Source of the DNA: DAISJD01 sp036821645
GTDB lineage: Bacteria; Pseudomonadota; Alphaproteobacteria; ATCC43930; CGMCC-115725
Assembly (NCBI GenBank): GCA_036821645.1
Contig: DAISJD010000023.1
Coordinates: 1 to 34,953 of the forward strand
DNA: 34,953 bases
Direction of reading: 5' to 3'
Shown here: one piece after another, positions 1 to 8,153 of the stretch
Numbering within the stretch: the first letter of the stretch is position 1
Layout: each line of letters begins with the position of its first letter
Notes under the pieces: model-generated
What the model was told of the DNA's origin: nothing
Database searches by the model: none
The model's input: the letters and a program-made list of their open reading frames with translations, nothing else
Translations under genes and position numbers: made by a program

Positions 1-42
1 CTCATGCCAGATCTGATTCAGGTCATCCGCAAGCCGCGCCAT
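1..42 (-). CDS. Possible 5' end of a divergent gene (partial)
   Basis: An open frame runs off the left edge on the minus strand and begins with ATG at 42, giving MARLADDLNQIWHE. A GTG lies just before it and a G-rich stretch (GGGG, 43-48 region) sits a few bases upstream. Only 14 codons are visible, so no family can be named. The AT-rich DNA between this frame and moaA would suit a divergent promoter. It could equally be a chance open frame. Confidence 0.3.
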   Translation of the reverse strand, partial: MARLADDLNQIWHE

Positions 43-60
43 CACCCCATATCCTACTTC

Positions 61-81
61 GTTCGTGGAACAAATAAGAAC
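61..81. promoter_or_regulatory. GAAC direct repeat, LexA-box-like
   Basis: GAAC at 68-71 is repeated at 78-81, separated by six A/T bases. Alphaproteobacterial LexA sites are direct repeats of GTTC/GAAC with a seven-base gap, so this one is a base short. It lies between the possible leftward gene and moaA. It is offered only as a weak candidate operator. Confidence 0.2.
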
Positions 82-250
82 ATAAGAGGTTTTTCTGTGA
101 CATCAAGAGATTTTCCGATAAAATTCTATCTATGTTCTTTTTACGTGCATCGTTCAGGATCATCAGGCCCTGCGCCCTCAACAATCGATCGTGACCCGAT
201 CACCTTCCCCCTTGCCGGATCGGATCAGGCACCCCATAGTCTTTCGCATC

Positions 251-1243
251 ATGATTGACCCGTTTGGCCGTTCCATCGATTACCTGCGCGTCTCGGTCAC
301 GGATCGCTGCGATTTTCGCTGCGTCTATTGCATGGCCGAGGATATGAGCTTTTTGCCCAAGGCCGAGATTCTGTCCTTGGAAGAACTCGATCGCCTGATC
401 GGGGCCTTCATCCGGCGCGGCGTGCGCAAATTGCGCCTGACTGGCGGCGAACCGCTCGTCCGGCGCAATATCCTGTGGTTGATCGATCGGTTGGGACGCT
501 ATCTCAGCGATGGATCGTTGCAGGAACTCACCCTCACCACCAACGGCAGTCAATTGGCCCGCCATGCCGAGGCCTTGGCCGCCGCCGGGGTCCGGCGGAT
601 CAATGTCTCGCTGGACACGCTCGACCCCGATCTTTTCACCCGTCTCACCCGGTGGGGAAAATTGCAAACGGTGTTGGACGGGCTTGCGGCCGCCAAACGC
701 GCAGGGCTTGCCGTCAAAATCAATACCGTCGCCCTGAAGGGGGTGAATGAGGCCGAGTTCGACCGCCTGATCCAGTGGTGCGGGGATGAAGGGTTCGATC
801 TCACCCTGATCGAGGTCATGCCCCTCGGCGAATTGGGGGGGGAGGATCGGCTCGATCAATATCTGCCCCTGTCGGCGGTACGCGCCCGCCTCGCCCAATC
901 CTGGACCCTGATCGACAGCGACCATCGCACGGGCGGCCCCGCCCGGTATGTGCGCATCGCCGAAACCGGACGGCATTTGGGCTTCATCACGCCGCTTACC
1001 CATAATTTCTGCGAAAGTTGCAACCGCGTCCGGCTCACCTGCACCGGCACCCTGTATATGTGTCTCGGTCAGGAAGACGCCGCCGACCTGCGCGCGGCCC
1101 TGCGGGCCAGTCCCGACGATGACGCCCTCGATGCGGCCATCACCGAGGCGATCGCCCGCAAGCCCAAGGGCCATGATTTCGTGATCGAACGCCGCCGCCA
1201 GGCCCCCGCCGTTTCGCGCCATATGAGCGTAACCGGCGGCTAG
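251..1243 (+). CDS. moaA: GTP 3',8-cyclase MoaA (radical SAM, molybdopterin synthesis)
   Basis: MoaA is a cytoplasmic radical SAM enzyme that converts GTP to 3',8-cyclo-GTP, the first step of molybdenum cofactor synthesis. With the ATG at 251 the protein is 330 residues, normal for the family. The longer reading from 191 adds a tail with no family resemblance. The N-terminal cluster motif CxxxCxxC is C20, C24, C27, directly after the typical start FGRSIDYLRVSVTDR. TGGEP is at 64-68. The second cluster uses C254, C257 and C271 with the CNRVRLT signature. The protein ends in Gly-Gly (329-330), the conserved C-terminal tail that helps catalysis. No other mo gene is adjacent, but moaB lies about 8 kb downstream. 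No Moco riboswitch was recognised upstream. Confidence 0.95.
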   Translation: MIDPFGRSIDYLRVSVTDRCDFRCVYCMAEDMSFLPKAEILSLEELDRLIGAFIRRGVRKLRLTGGEPLVRRNILWLIDRLGRYLSDGSLQELTLTTNGSQLARHAEALAAAGVRRINVSLDTLDPDLFTRLTRWGKLQTVLDGLAAAKRAGLAVKINTVALKGVNEAEFDRLIQWCGDEGFDLTLIEVMPLGELGGEDRLDQYLPLSAVRARLAQSWTLIDSDHRTGGPARYVRIAETGRHLGFITPLTHNFCESCNRVRLTCTGTLYMCLGQEDAADLRAALRASPDDDALDAAITEAIARKPKGHDFVIERRRQAPAVSRHMSVTGG

Positions 1244-1315
1244 GGTCTTGCATCCGGCCATCGCCACCCCATATCAGCGGCTTCCTATGCAGTTCACTAA
1301 AGAGTGATGAGAACA

Positions 1316-3175
1316 ATGGCAGAGACACGCAGCTTTCAAGCCGAAGTGAGCAGGTTGCTCGATATCGTCGCCCACTCGCTCTATAGCGACAAGAAAGTTT
1401 TTCTGCGGGAGTTGATCTCCAACGCCTCCGACGCCTGCGACAAGCGCCGGTATCTGGCAATCACCGAACCCGCCCTCGGGGCCGCCGACGGGCAGTATCG
1501 GGTCACGATCACCCCTGATGCCGAAGCGCGCACCCTCACGATCGCCGATAACGGCATCGGCATGAGCGAGAGCGAGCTGATCGATAATCTCGGCACCATC
1601 GCCCGCTCCGGGACCTCGGCCTTTTTGAAGAACATCGCGGACGATGCCAAGAAGGATGTCAGTCTGATCGGGCAATTCGGGGTCGGTTTCTATTCCGCCT
1701 TCATGGTCGCCGACACGGTCGCTGTCATCTCGCGCAAGGCGGGCGATCACCAAGCCCATCGGTGGGATTCCGACGGCAAGGGCAGTTTTACCGTCACGGA
1801 AACTGAAAAAGACGCAGTCGGCACCACGATCATCCTGTCCTTAAAAGAAGGCGAACAGGAATTCCTTGAATCGTATAGCCTACGCACCGCCGTCAAGAGC
1901 TATGCCGATCATATCGCCTTGCCCGTCGTGTTGATCGACGGCGAGAATGAGGAAACGCTGAACACGGCATCCGCCCTTTGGACCCGTGCCAAGAGCGATA
2001 TTACCGCCGAACAATATAAGGATTTCTATCAATCTGTCGCCCATGCCGGGGACGAACCCTGGTCCATTCTGCATTGGCGGGCGGAAGGGGTGCTGGAATA
2101 TGCCAGCCTGTTGTTCATTCCGGCCAGCAAACCGTTCGACCTGTTCGATCCTGCGCGCAAACATGCCGTGCGCCTTTACGTTCGGCGGGTCTTCGTCACC
2201 GACGATTGCCCCGGCCTGCTGCCCGCCTATCTCCGCTTCGTCAAAGGCGTCGTCGATAGCGAGGATCTCCCCCTCAATATCAGCCGCGAAACCCTGCAAG
2301 CCAACGCCATGCTGGGTAAGATCAAGGGCGGGTTGGTCAAGCGGATCTTGGCCGATCTCGGCAAAAAGGCCGTCGATGATGAGGCCGATTACCTGAAATT
2401 CTGGGAAAATTTCGGAGCCGTTCTGAAAGAAGGGCTCTATGAAGATTACGAGAACCGCGAAAGCCTGCTGGGCCTTGCCCGGTTCCATTCCACTGCGGGC
2501 GATCGGCCGATCTCGCTCGACACCTATATCGGCCGGATGAAGCCGGGGCAGAAGGCGATCTATACGATCACCGGCGATACGCTTGCCACTGTGCTGAAGA
2601 GTCCGCAACTCGAAGGGTTCCGCGCCAAGGGGATCGAAGTCTTGGTCTTGACCGACCCGGTCGATGAATTCTGGTTGCCGACGGTCGGCAAGTTCAAGGA
2701 CCATGAGTTCAAATCCGTGACCCGTGGCGGGGCCGATCTCGCCGAGATCACCGGCGATGCCGATAATGCCGCCAAAGCGGACGAGCCTCCCGCCGCCAAT
2801 ATCGGCGACTTGGTCGGGTTGATCAAACTGACATTGGGGGATGCGGTCAAGGATGTGCGGACTTCCGATCGCTTGACCGAAAGTGCCGTGTGCCTCGTGG
2901 CCGATGACGGCGATCTCGACATGCACCTGGCGCGCCTGCTGCGCCAGCACAACCAGCTGAAAGAAGAAGCCAAACGGGTGCTGGAACTCAACCCGCGCCA
3001 TGGCTTGATCCACCGGTTGAGCGATCTCCTACGCACGAAAGGGTCGAGTGCGGTCCTCGAAGATGCCGCTTGGCTGCTGCTCGACCAAGCCCGGATCCTT
3101 GAGGGCGAAGCCCTGCCCGATCCGACCAGCTTTGCCCGGCGTTTGAGCCATTGCCTGGAACGGGGCCTCGTCTGA
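1316..3175 (+). CDS. htpG: Molecular chaperone HtpG (Hsp90)
   Basis: HtpG is the bacterial Hsp90, an ATP-dependent dimeric cytosolic chaperone. The chosen ATG at 1316 gives 619 residues, close to the 624 of E. coli, and starts right before ETRSFQAEV, which matches the family's N-terminus. In-frame GTG 1304 and ATG 1307 are alternatives that add three or four residues. The GHKL ATPase domain shows E32 and N36 in RELISNASDA, DNGIGM at 78-83 and the GQFGVGFYS lid-region glycines. The middle domain holds the conserved NISRETLQ stretch. The C-terminal dimerisation domain is complete. It stands alone, 72 bp after moaA, and is followed by a strong hairpin. Confidence 0.97.
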   Translation: MAETRSFQAEVSRLLDIVAHSLYSDKKVFLRELISNASDACDKRRYLAITEPALGAADGQYRVTITPDAEARTLTIADNGIGMSESELIDNLGTIARSGTSAFLKNIADDAKKDVSLIGQFGVGFYSAFMVADTVAVISRKAGDHQAHRWDSDGKGSFTVTETEKDAVGTTIILSLKEGEQEFLESYSLRTAVKSYADHIALPVVLIDGENEETLNTASALWTRAKSDITAEQYKDFYQSVAHAGDEPWSILHWRAEGVLEYASLLFIPASKPFDLFDPARKHAVRLYVRRVFVTDDCPGLLPAYLRFVKGVVDSEDLPLNISRETLQANAMLGKIKGGLVKRILADLGKKAVDDEADYLKFWENFGAVLKEGLYEDYENRESLLGLARFHSTAGDRPISLDTYIGRMKPGQKAIYTITGDTLATVLKSPQLEGFRAKGIEVLVLTDPVDEFWLPTVGKFKDHEFKSVTRGGADLAEITGDADNAAKADEPPAANIGDLVGLIKLTLGDAVKDVRTSDRLTESAVCLVADDGDLDMHLARLLRQHNQLKEEAKRVLELNPRHGLIHRLSDLLRTKGSSAVLEDAAWLLLDQARILEGEALPDPTSFARRLSHCLERGLV

Positions 3176-3200
3176 TCAGGCACGCTGCGCAACCAACGAT

Positions 3201-3239
3201 GAAAGATCGCACAGGGGCTCATCCCCTGTGCGATCTTTC
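3201..3239 (+). terminator. 17-bp hairpin after htpG
   Basis: GAAAGATCGCACAGGGG at 3201-3217 pairs perfectly with 3223-3239 around the five-base loop CTCAT. It sits 26 bp after the htpG stop. No long T run follows beyond the TTTC of the stem itself, so it may act as a terminator or as a 3'-end stabiliser of the htpG message. Confidence 0.6.
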
Positions 3240-3351
3240 GCATCTTACCGCTGGCTCAAGGCGTCCCTTCTGATATCCTGCGGAAATGCCCCTTATGATC
3301 GATCCCCTGATGCAGAGGGTTCGGTCCTCTTTCGATTGAACGGACCCAGCC

Positions 3352-4689
3352 ATGAGCGATGCCATGCTTGACCTCTTGACCGATCTCATCGCCAAAGCCA
3401 AACGGGCCGGGGCGGATGCCGCCGATGCCGTCCGCGTCGAAGGGATTGCCTTGAGCCACAGCCAACGGCTCGGCAAGATCGAAAAGCTGGAACGATCCGA
3501 AGGCAGCGATCTCGGCTTGCGCGTTCTGATCGGCAAAAAACAAGCCATCGTTTCCTCGAACGATACGGATCCGGTCCGGTTGAACGACCTCGTCGAACGC
3601 GCCATCGCGATGGCGCGGGTCGTCCCTGAAGATCCCTATTGCGGTTTAGCCGACCCTGAACAATGCGCCACATCCTGGCCCGATCTCGATCTCGCCGACC
3701 CAATCGAACCCGCAACCGACCGGTTGATCGCCTGGGCCAAAGCGGCAGAAGAAGCGGCCCGCGCCGTACCGGGCGTCACCAATTCCGAAGGGGCGGATGC
3801 AAGTTGGGGCCGCCATCGGATCTGGCTTGCCGGATCAAACGGATTTGCCGGCAGCTATAGCGGAACCAGCCATTCGATCAGTGTCTCGGTCTTGGCCGGT
3901 GAAGGCAGCGGAATGGAACGGGATTACGATTATACGGCCGCCGTCTATGCCGAAGATCTCGAAGCGCCGGAAATCGTCGGTCGGCGGGCCGGCGAACAGG
4001 CCGTACGCCGCCTCAACCCTCAGAAACCGGTAACCCAACAAGTACCGGTCATCTATGATCCACGCGTATCGGCCAGCCTCGTCGGCCATTTGGTCGGTGC
4101 CATTACCGGACCCGCCATTGCCCGCAAAACCAGCTTTCTGCGCGATAAATTGGGCGAGCGGGTCATGGGGGCGGGCCTCACCATCGTGGATGACCCGCAC
4201 CGTCGCCGGGGTTTACGCTCGAAGCCGTTCGATGCTGAGGGCCTCGCCAATCGCCGGACCAACCTCGTCGCCGACGGGGTCTTGGAAACATGGCTCTTGG
4301 ATCTGCGCTCGGCCCGACAATTGGGCCTGAAGAGTACCGGCCATGCCAGCCGGGGGACATCCGGCCCACCCGGCCCATCGGCAACCAATCTCTATCTAGA
4401 ACCAGGCCCCCTCACCCCAAACGCCCTTATGGCCGACATTGCAGAGGGGCTCTATGTCACGGACCTGATCGGCATGGGTGTCAACGGCGTCACCGGGGAT
4501 TACAGCCGCGGTGCATCCGGTTTTTGGATCCGGAACGGCGAAATCACGCACCCCGTCGCAGGCATCACGATCGCCGGTAATTTGAAAGACATGTTTCTCA
4601 ACCTTACCCCCGCCAACGACCTGCGCTTCAAGATGGGCACCAATGCGCCGACCCTACGCATCGACGGCATGACGCTGGCGGGCAGTTGA
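3352..4689 (+). CDS. pmbA: Metalloprotease-related protein PmbA/TldE
   Basis: This 445-residue protein belongs to the TldD/PmbA (U62) family. In enterobacteria TldD and TldE/PmbA form a heterodimeric peptidase that matures modified peptides such as microcin B17 and degrades CcdA. TldD carries the HExxxH zinc site and PmbA does not. I see no HExxxH here, and the C-terminal stretch (YVTDLIGMGVNGVTGDYSRG, then GNLKDMF and KMGTNAPTLRI) is typical of the PmbA side. The start ATG 3352 follows CGGAC. TldD is not in the window, which is common because the two genes are usually unlinked. The gene ends 59 bp before the stop of the convergent chemoreceptor gene. Confidence 0.9.
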   Translation: MSDAMLDLLTDLIAKAKRAGADAADAVRVEGIALSHSQRLGKIEKLERSEGSDLGLRVLIGKKQAIVSSNDTDPVRLNDLVERAIAMARVVPEDPYCGLADPEQCATSWPDLDLADPIEPATDRLIAWAKAAEEAARAVPGVTNSEGADASWGRHRIWLAGSNGFAGSYSGTSHSISVSVLAGEGSGMERDYDYTAAVYAEDLEAPEIVGRRAGEQAVRRLNPQKPVTQQVPVIYDPRVSASLVGHLVGAITGPAIARKTSFLRDKLGERVMGAGLTIVDDPHRRRGLRSKPFDAEGLANRRTNLVADGVLETWLLDLRSARQLGLKSTGHASRGTSGPPGPSATNLYLEPGPLTPNALMADIAEGLYVTDLIGMGVNGVTGDYSRGASGFWIRNGEITHPVAGITIAGNLKDMFLNLTPANDLRFKMGTNAPTLRIDGMTLAGS

Positions 4690-4690
4690 G

Positions 4691-4735
4691 AAAAGCAAAA
4701 AAGGGGCGGCAACCCCAGTTTAACGGTGCCGCCCC
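4691..4735 (-). terminator. Rho-independent terminator of the chemoreceptor gene
   Basis: On the minus strand, GGGGCGGCA (4735-4727) pairs with TGCCGCCCC (4711-4703) and is followed by TTTTTTGCTTTT (4702-4691), a classic intrinsic terminator. It lies between two converging genes and may also serve pmbA, although the T run is on the chemoreceptor side. Confidence 0.85.
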
Positions 4736-4747
4736 ATCGTTACACCC

Positions 4748-6454
4748 TCAGGCGGCATCCAGGGCCGATAGAAAACTATCGACCTCCGCGTGAAGATGCG
4801 CCGCATGCTGTGAGAGTTGCTGCGAGACGGCAAGGACCGATTCCGCTGCAAGACCCGTTTGATTGGCGGCCTTGGCGACATCGACGATCTTACTGGATAT
4901 TTCTGCGGTGCCGCGGGCCGCTTGCTGCACATTGTTCGTAATGGCATCTGTTGCCGCAACTTGCCCATCAAGGGCCGTGGCAACCGCCGAGGCGACTTGA
5001 TTAATTTGCCAGATCGATGCGCCGATTGTCTTGATTGCCGCAACCGTCGACCCGGTCGCCATCTGGATGCCACTGATTTGTTCGGCAATTTCTTCGGTCG
5101 CTTTAGCAGTTTGGTTGGCCAGAGACTTCACCTCGCTTGCAACGACGGCAAAGCCCTTGCCAGAATCGCCGGCACGCGCAGCCTCAATCGTGGCGTTCAG
5201 CGCCAAAAGATTTGTCTGACCCGCAATTTGGGTGATGAGTTGCACGACATCGCCGATCTTTTGTGCGGCCTCTGCCAATCCATCGACGACCTGTCCGGTT
5301 TTATCCGCTTCCGCCACGGCGGTGCCTGCCATTTTCGAAGCTTGGCCGACTTGTCGGCCGATCTCGTGACTTGAGGCCGTCATATCATCGGTGGCACCGG
5401 CAACGGCCTGAATATTGGCGTTTGCCTGCTGCGTTGCAGCAGCCACAATGGTACTTTGCGTCTGGGTTTGTTGGGCTGCGGTCGACAAAGTCTCCGCATC
5501 CGTCTGCAATTCCGAGGCGGAAAGGGCGAGGCTTGAAACGGCTTTTTTGATGACGCCCTGAAACTCATGAACCAGTTTCGCGTTTTTTTCGCTTTTGCGG
5601 GCTTTTTCCTCGGCAATCGCACGCTGGGACAATTCAAGTGCGCGTCCCTTGATCAAACCCTCGCGCAAGATCTCGAAGGTGGTCGTCATGCTGCCGATTT
5701 CATCCCTGGCCGGGATCAATGAAACGGTTACGTCGTAATTGCCTGCTGAAAGGGCCTGCATCGCCTGGTTCAAGCGGGTAACGGGGGCAATGATCGCCCT
5801 GAATGAAAAACTCAATCCGGCCAGCAAGACGATTCCGGATGACAACAAACTCAACCCCGCGCACCAAGCAAGCGTCCTATTGAGGGCCGCATAAAATTGT
5901 TGCTGTGGAATGCCGACGAATAAAATACCGATGACCTTGCCCGCAGGGTCTTTGATAGGATCATAAGCCGCAATATAAGGAATGCCCAGAATATGCGTTT
6001 CACCGCGGTAGGGTTGACCGGAAAAGACCTTATCATAGGCATTGCCCTTCGCCAGAGTCGTTCCGACGACGCGGGCCCCGTCTTTACCCAGGATGTTCGT
6101 AGCAATTCGGGTATCGTTCATAAAAAGTGTGGCATTGCCGTCAATGAGGGCGGCAATGCGATCGATCAGCTTATTATCGCCGTTCAAGACTTCCGTCCCG
6201 AGCTTGAGCTGTCCGCCGTCGAGATGAAACTCCATCCCCCCCTTGCGCACTTCGTTCCAGGCAACTTTCATATTCATTTCGATAATCGCCAAGGATCGTT
6301 CCTTGGCATCATCTAAAAATATCCAGGTCATGGCCCCCATCACGGTTGCAACCACAAAAAATACCGTCGCAAACAGCATAAGTCCAATTTTACGAGAGAG
6401 AGTAAAATTATAACCCATGCGCTTTCCTACAAGAGTATTTTCTTGATTTGCCAT
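4748..6454 (-). CDS. Methyl-accepting chemotaxis protein with single Cache domain
   Basis: A transmembrane chemoreceptor that would signal to CheA/CheW. Order of parts in 568 residues: cytoplasmic tail, TM1 about 22-47, a periplasmic single-Cache (sCache_3-type) sensor about 50-190 containing the NGDNKLIDRIAALIDG and DPAGKVIGILFVGIP signatures, TM2 about 196-218, HAMP about 219-270, then a long coiled-coil signalling domain. Its hairpin tip at about 409-446 carries the conserved QTNLLALNATIEAARAG motif. No CheR-binding pentapeptide is seen at the C-terminus. Two starts are plausible: ATG 6454 behind AAAAGAG, or ATG 6418 (residue 13) behind a well-placed AGGA. The second has the better ribosome site. 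The ligand is unknown; Cache domains of this type often bind small carboxylates. Confidence 0.93.
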   Translation of the reverse strand: MANQENTLVGKRMGYNFTLSRKIGLMLFATVFFVVATVMGAMTWIFLDDAKERSLAIIEMNMKVAWNEVRKGGMEFHLDGGQLKLGTEVLNGDNKLIDRIAALIDGNATLFMNDTRIATNILGKDGARVVGTTLAKGNAYDKVFSGQPYRGETHILGIPYIAAYDPIKDPAGKVIGILFVGIPQQQFYAALNRTLAWCAGLSLLSSGIVLLAGLSFSFRAIIAPVTRLNQAMQALSAGNYDVTVSLIPARDEIGSMTTTFEILREGLIKGRALELSQRAIAEEKARKSEKNAKLVHEFQGVIKKAVSSLALSASELQTDAETLSTAAQQTQTQSTIVAAATQQANANIQAVAGATDDMTASSHEIGRQVGQASKMAGTAVAEADKTGQVVDGLAEAAQKIGDVVQLITQIAGQTNLLALNATIEAARAGDSGKGFAVVASEVKSLANQTAKATEEIAEQISGIQMATGSTVAAIKTIGASIWQINQVASAVATALDGQVAATDAITNNVQQAARGTAEISSKIVDVAKAANQTGLAAESVLAVSQQLSQHAAHLHAEVDSFLSALDAA

Positions 6455-7155
6455 GTTTAAACTCTTTTAACGATCGATGCGTTGATGATTTATCACTATA
6501 TAGAATTAGGAATTACTCCTAACGATCTATTATAGTGAGTTTTTTAATTCATTGGATCGACACTGCATGAAAAAACCTTTCAAATTTATTAAAATTGCTT
6601 ATTTTTGCACCATGACGCACCTCACTTTATTTTAAGTTTGTATTTTAAATATTTAAACTCATAAATTGAAAATAAGCCCCACAAAAAAACATACATAAAT
6701 ATAAATTATTATCTAGAATAGATAAAATTATAATCAATATTCATAAAATAAACTATTTAAATTTTTAATTTTTTGCTGATATTTTTATTATTTTAAAAAA
6801 GTTTAATATTAAAATAATCACAATTATTATAAATTTACGAATAAATAATAAGATTATACGAGCCTTATTAGTAAATTTAGAATTTTCAAGTACGGTCGCT
6901 ATATGGACAATTCTTTACAATTTTTTTATCTGAAATTCAAATAATGTTATCAGAATATATGCCCACGTCTTATAAATAAAATTTTATGTAAATTGAATAA
7001 AAAACATTATAATAAAAATTTTTGAAATTTCATTATTTTCTTTATTTGCATTATAACCCCGATCTGTGAAAAAACATACGTATGAATGTCGATGCTAAAG
7101 CGGCGAGATAAGATCTAAAAGATCGCGTTGATGACCCTGAACCGAGGTAAAAACC
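6455..7155. other. Long AT-rich intergenic block
   Basis: About 700 bp separate the chemoreceptor start from the next gene. From about 6480 to 7060 the DNA is overwhelmingly A and T, in strong contrast to the GC-rich surroundings. No convincing gene is present. Short inverted repeats include TATCT/AGATA near 6709-6723, TAATAAG/CTTATTA near 6846-6870 and the palindrome CATACGTATG at 7075-7084. The block must contain the promoters of the two divergent genes, but I cannot single out reliable -35/-10 pairs in such AT-rich sequence. Confidence 0.8.
6493..6545. promoter_or_regulatory. Compound inverted repeat upstream of the chemoreceptor gene
   Basis: TCACTATATAGA (6493-6504) mirrors TCTATTATAGTGA (6526-6538) with one extra T. 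Inside it TTAGGA (6506-6511) pairs with TCCTAA (6517-6522) around ATTAC. Six T residues follow at 6540-6545 on the plus strand. Lying 39-84 bp upstream of ATG 6454, it could be an operator or 5'-leader hairpin for the chemoreceptor gene. Read on the plus strand it resembles an intrinsic terminator, but no plus-strand gene precedes it. Confidence 0.4.
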
Positions 7156-8097
7156 ATGACAAAACGTGGAATAGCTGGAAAAATTCTTGCAGGTGCCTTC
7201 GCCTTTACGTTGGGCTCCGCCACGGCCGCCCCGCTTGCCGCTAATGTCGACGCGACACCGGCACTCAATCATGTCGCACAAACCAACCCACGCGCTGGCT
7301 ATGCCCCGGAACGATTCGCCACAGACCCCCTGACCCATGCGTTTCGGGCACTAGACCGGCAGGCAACATCCGTGACCCGCGCGGCACCGACCAACGACCT
7401 GGTCGATCATCGGGGTCCGGTTTTGCTGTCGGCCCAGTTTCATCCGATCTACATCAATAAACCGGCCAGTCACTGGGGCAATCCGACGAAATTCTATCAG
7501 GATTTCACCAACAGCACCTTCATCAACATCGTCAACCAATATATGCGGCAAACAAAACCGGCGGCGCACCGCTATAGCCTCGGCGTCTCCGTTGCGCTCA
7601 CCACGACGGCGACCAATCTCACCGCAGCCGACGTGTCGAAACTGGTTCAAATGGCGGCCCGCACGGTCAAGGGCAACGGCCTTACCCATATGTACAATCT
7701 GTTCCTGCCCCAAGGGACCAATGTCTGCCTGTCCGCGACCTCTTGTTATTCCCCCGATCGTCCGGCGACGTTCCAGTTCTGTGGGTATCACGGTGCCTTC
7801 GATTTCGCCGATGTCGGTCATATCGTCTATAGCGTGCAACCCTTCGCCAATGTGCGCGGCTGCAATGGCCCCGCCAATACGCCGAACGGTCAACTGGCCG
7901 ATGCGCAGGATTCGGTCCTGTCCCATGAATTGATCGAGGCCATCACCGACCCCAATCTCAATGCCTGGTTCGATGCGACCGGTCAGGAAATCGGCGACAA
8001 ATGTCAGGGTGCCATGATGGTTTCGTTGGCTGGGTCTCCCTATTTCATCCAACGGGAATATTCCAACGCCGCCCATGCCTGTACCTTTACGCCCTGA
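7156..8097 (+). CDS. Secreted protein with HExxE motif (EXORDIUM/PHI-1-like, putative metallopeptidase)
   Basis: This 313-residue protein has a signal peptide of about 24 residues (lysine/arginine start, AGAFAFTLGSATAA core, likely cut after ATA-A). GAGG sits nine bases before ATG 7156. The mature part carries SHELIEAITDP (H257, E258, E261) followed by WFDATGQEIGDKC (E278, C283). That pairing of an HE..EA.T(D/N)P helix with a downstream EIGD/EIADxC is what I recall from plant PHI-1/EXORDIUM proteins and their bacterial relatives, whose biochemical role is poorly defined. HExxE is not a full zinc-protease motif, so enzymatic activity is only a possibility. Several cysteines (C191, C197, C209, C236, C283, C309) could form disulfides, consistent with export. 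It stands alone after the AT-rich block. Confidence 0.72.
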   Translation: MTKRGIAGKILAGAFAFTLGSATAAPLAANVDATPALNHVAQTNPRAGYAPERFATDPLTHAFRALDRQATSVTRAAPTNDLVDHRGPVLLSAQFHPIYINKPASHWGNPTKFYQDFTNSTFINIVNQYMRQTKPAAHRYSLGVSVALTTTATNLTAADVSKLVQMAARTVKGNGLTHMYNLFLPQGTNVCLSATSCYSPDRPATFQFCGYHGAFDFADVGHIVYSVQPFANVRGCNGPANTPNGQLADAQDSVLSHELIEAITDPNLNAWFDATGQEIGDKCQGAMMVSLAGSPYFIQREYSNAAHACTFTP

Positions 8098-8153
8098 CGC
8101 CTCGACCGGTCGAACAACTTCCGTTTCAAGCGATCCTCCGTTAGAAAGAGGAG

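Noticed and set aside
100..250. Moco riboswitch upstream of moaA
   Set aside because: I looked for the conserved purine-rich core and paired arms of that riboswitch and did not see them.
4..258. 84-residue plus-strand open frame before moaA
   Set aside because: No family resemblance, spans the likely promoter region and overlaps the moaA start.
1880..3013. 377-residue open frame antisense to htpG, and a 355-residue one antisense to moaA (200-1267)
   Set aside because: Both lie fully within well-identified genes and have compositions typical of antisense translation, without domains.
6567..6635. 22-codon open frame (MKKPFKFIKIAYF...) in the AT-rich block
   Set aside because: A lysine/phenylalanine-rich start is expected by chance in AT-rich DNA. 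GGATC upstream is a poor ribosome site and there is no conserved feature.
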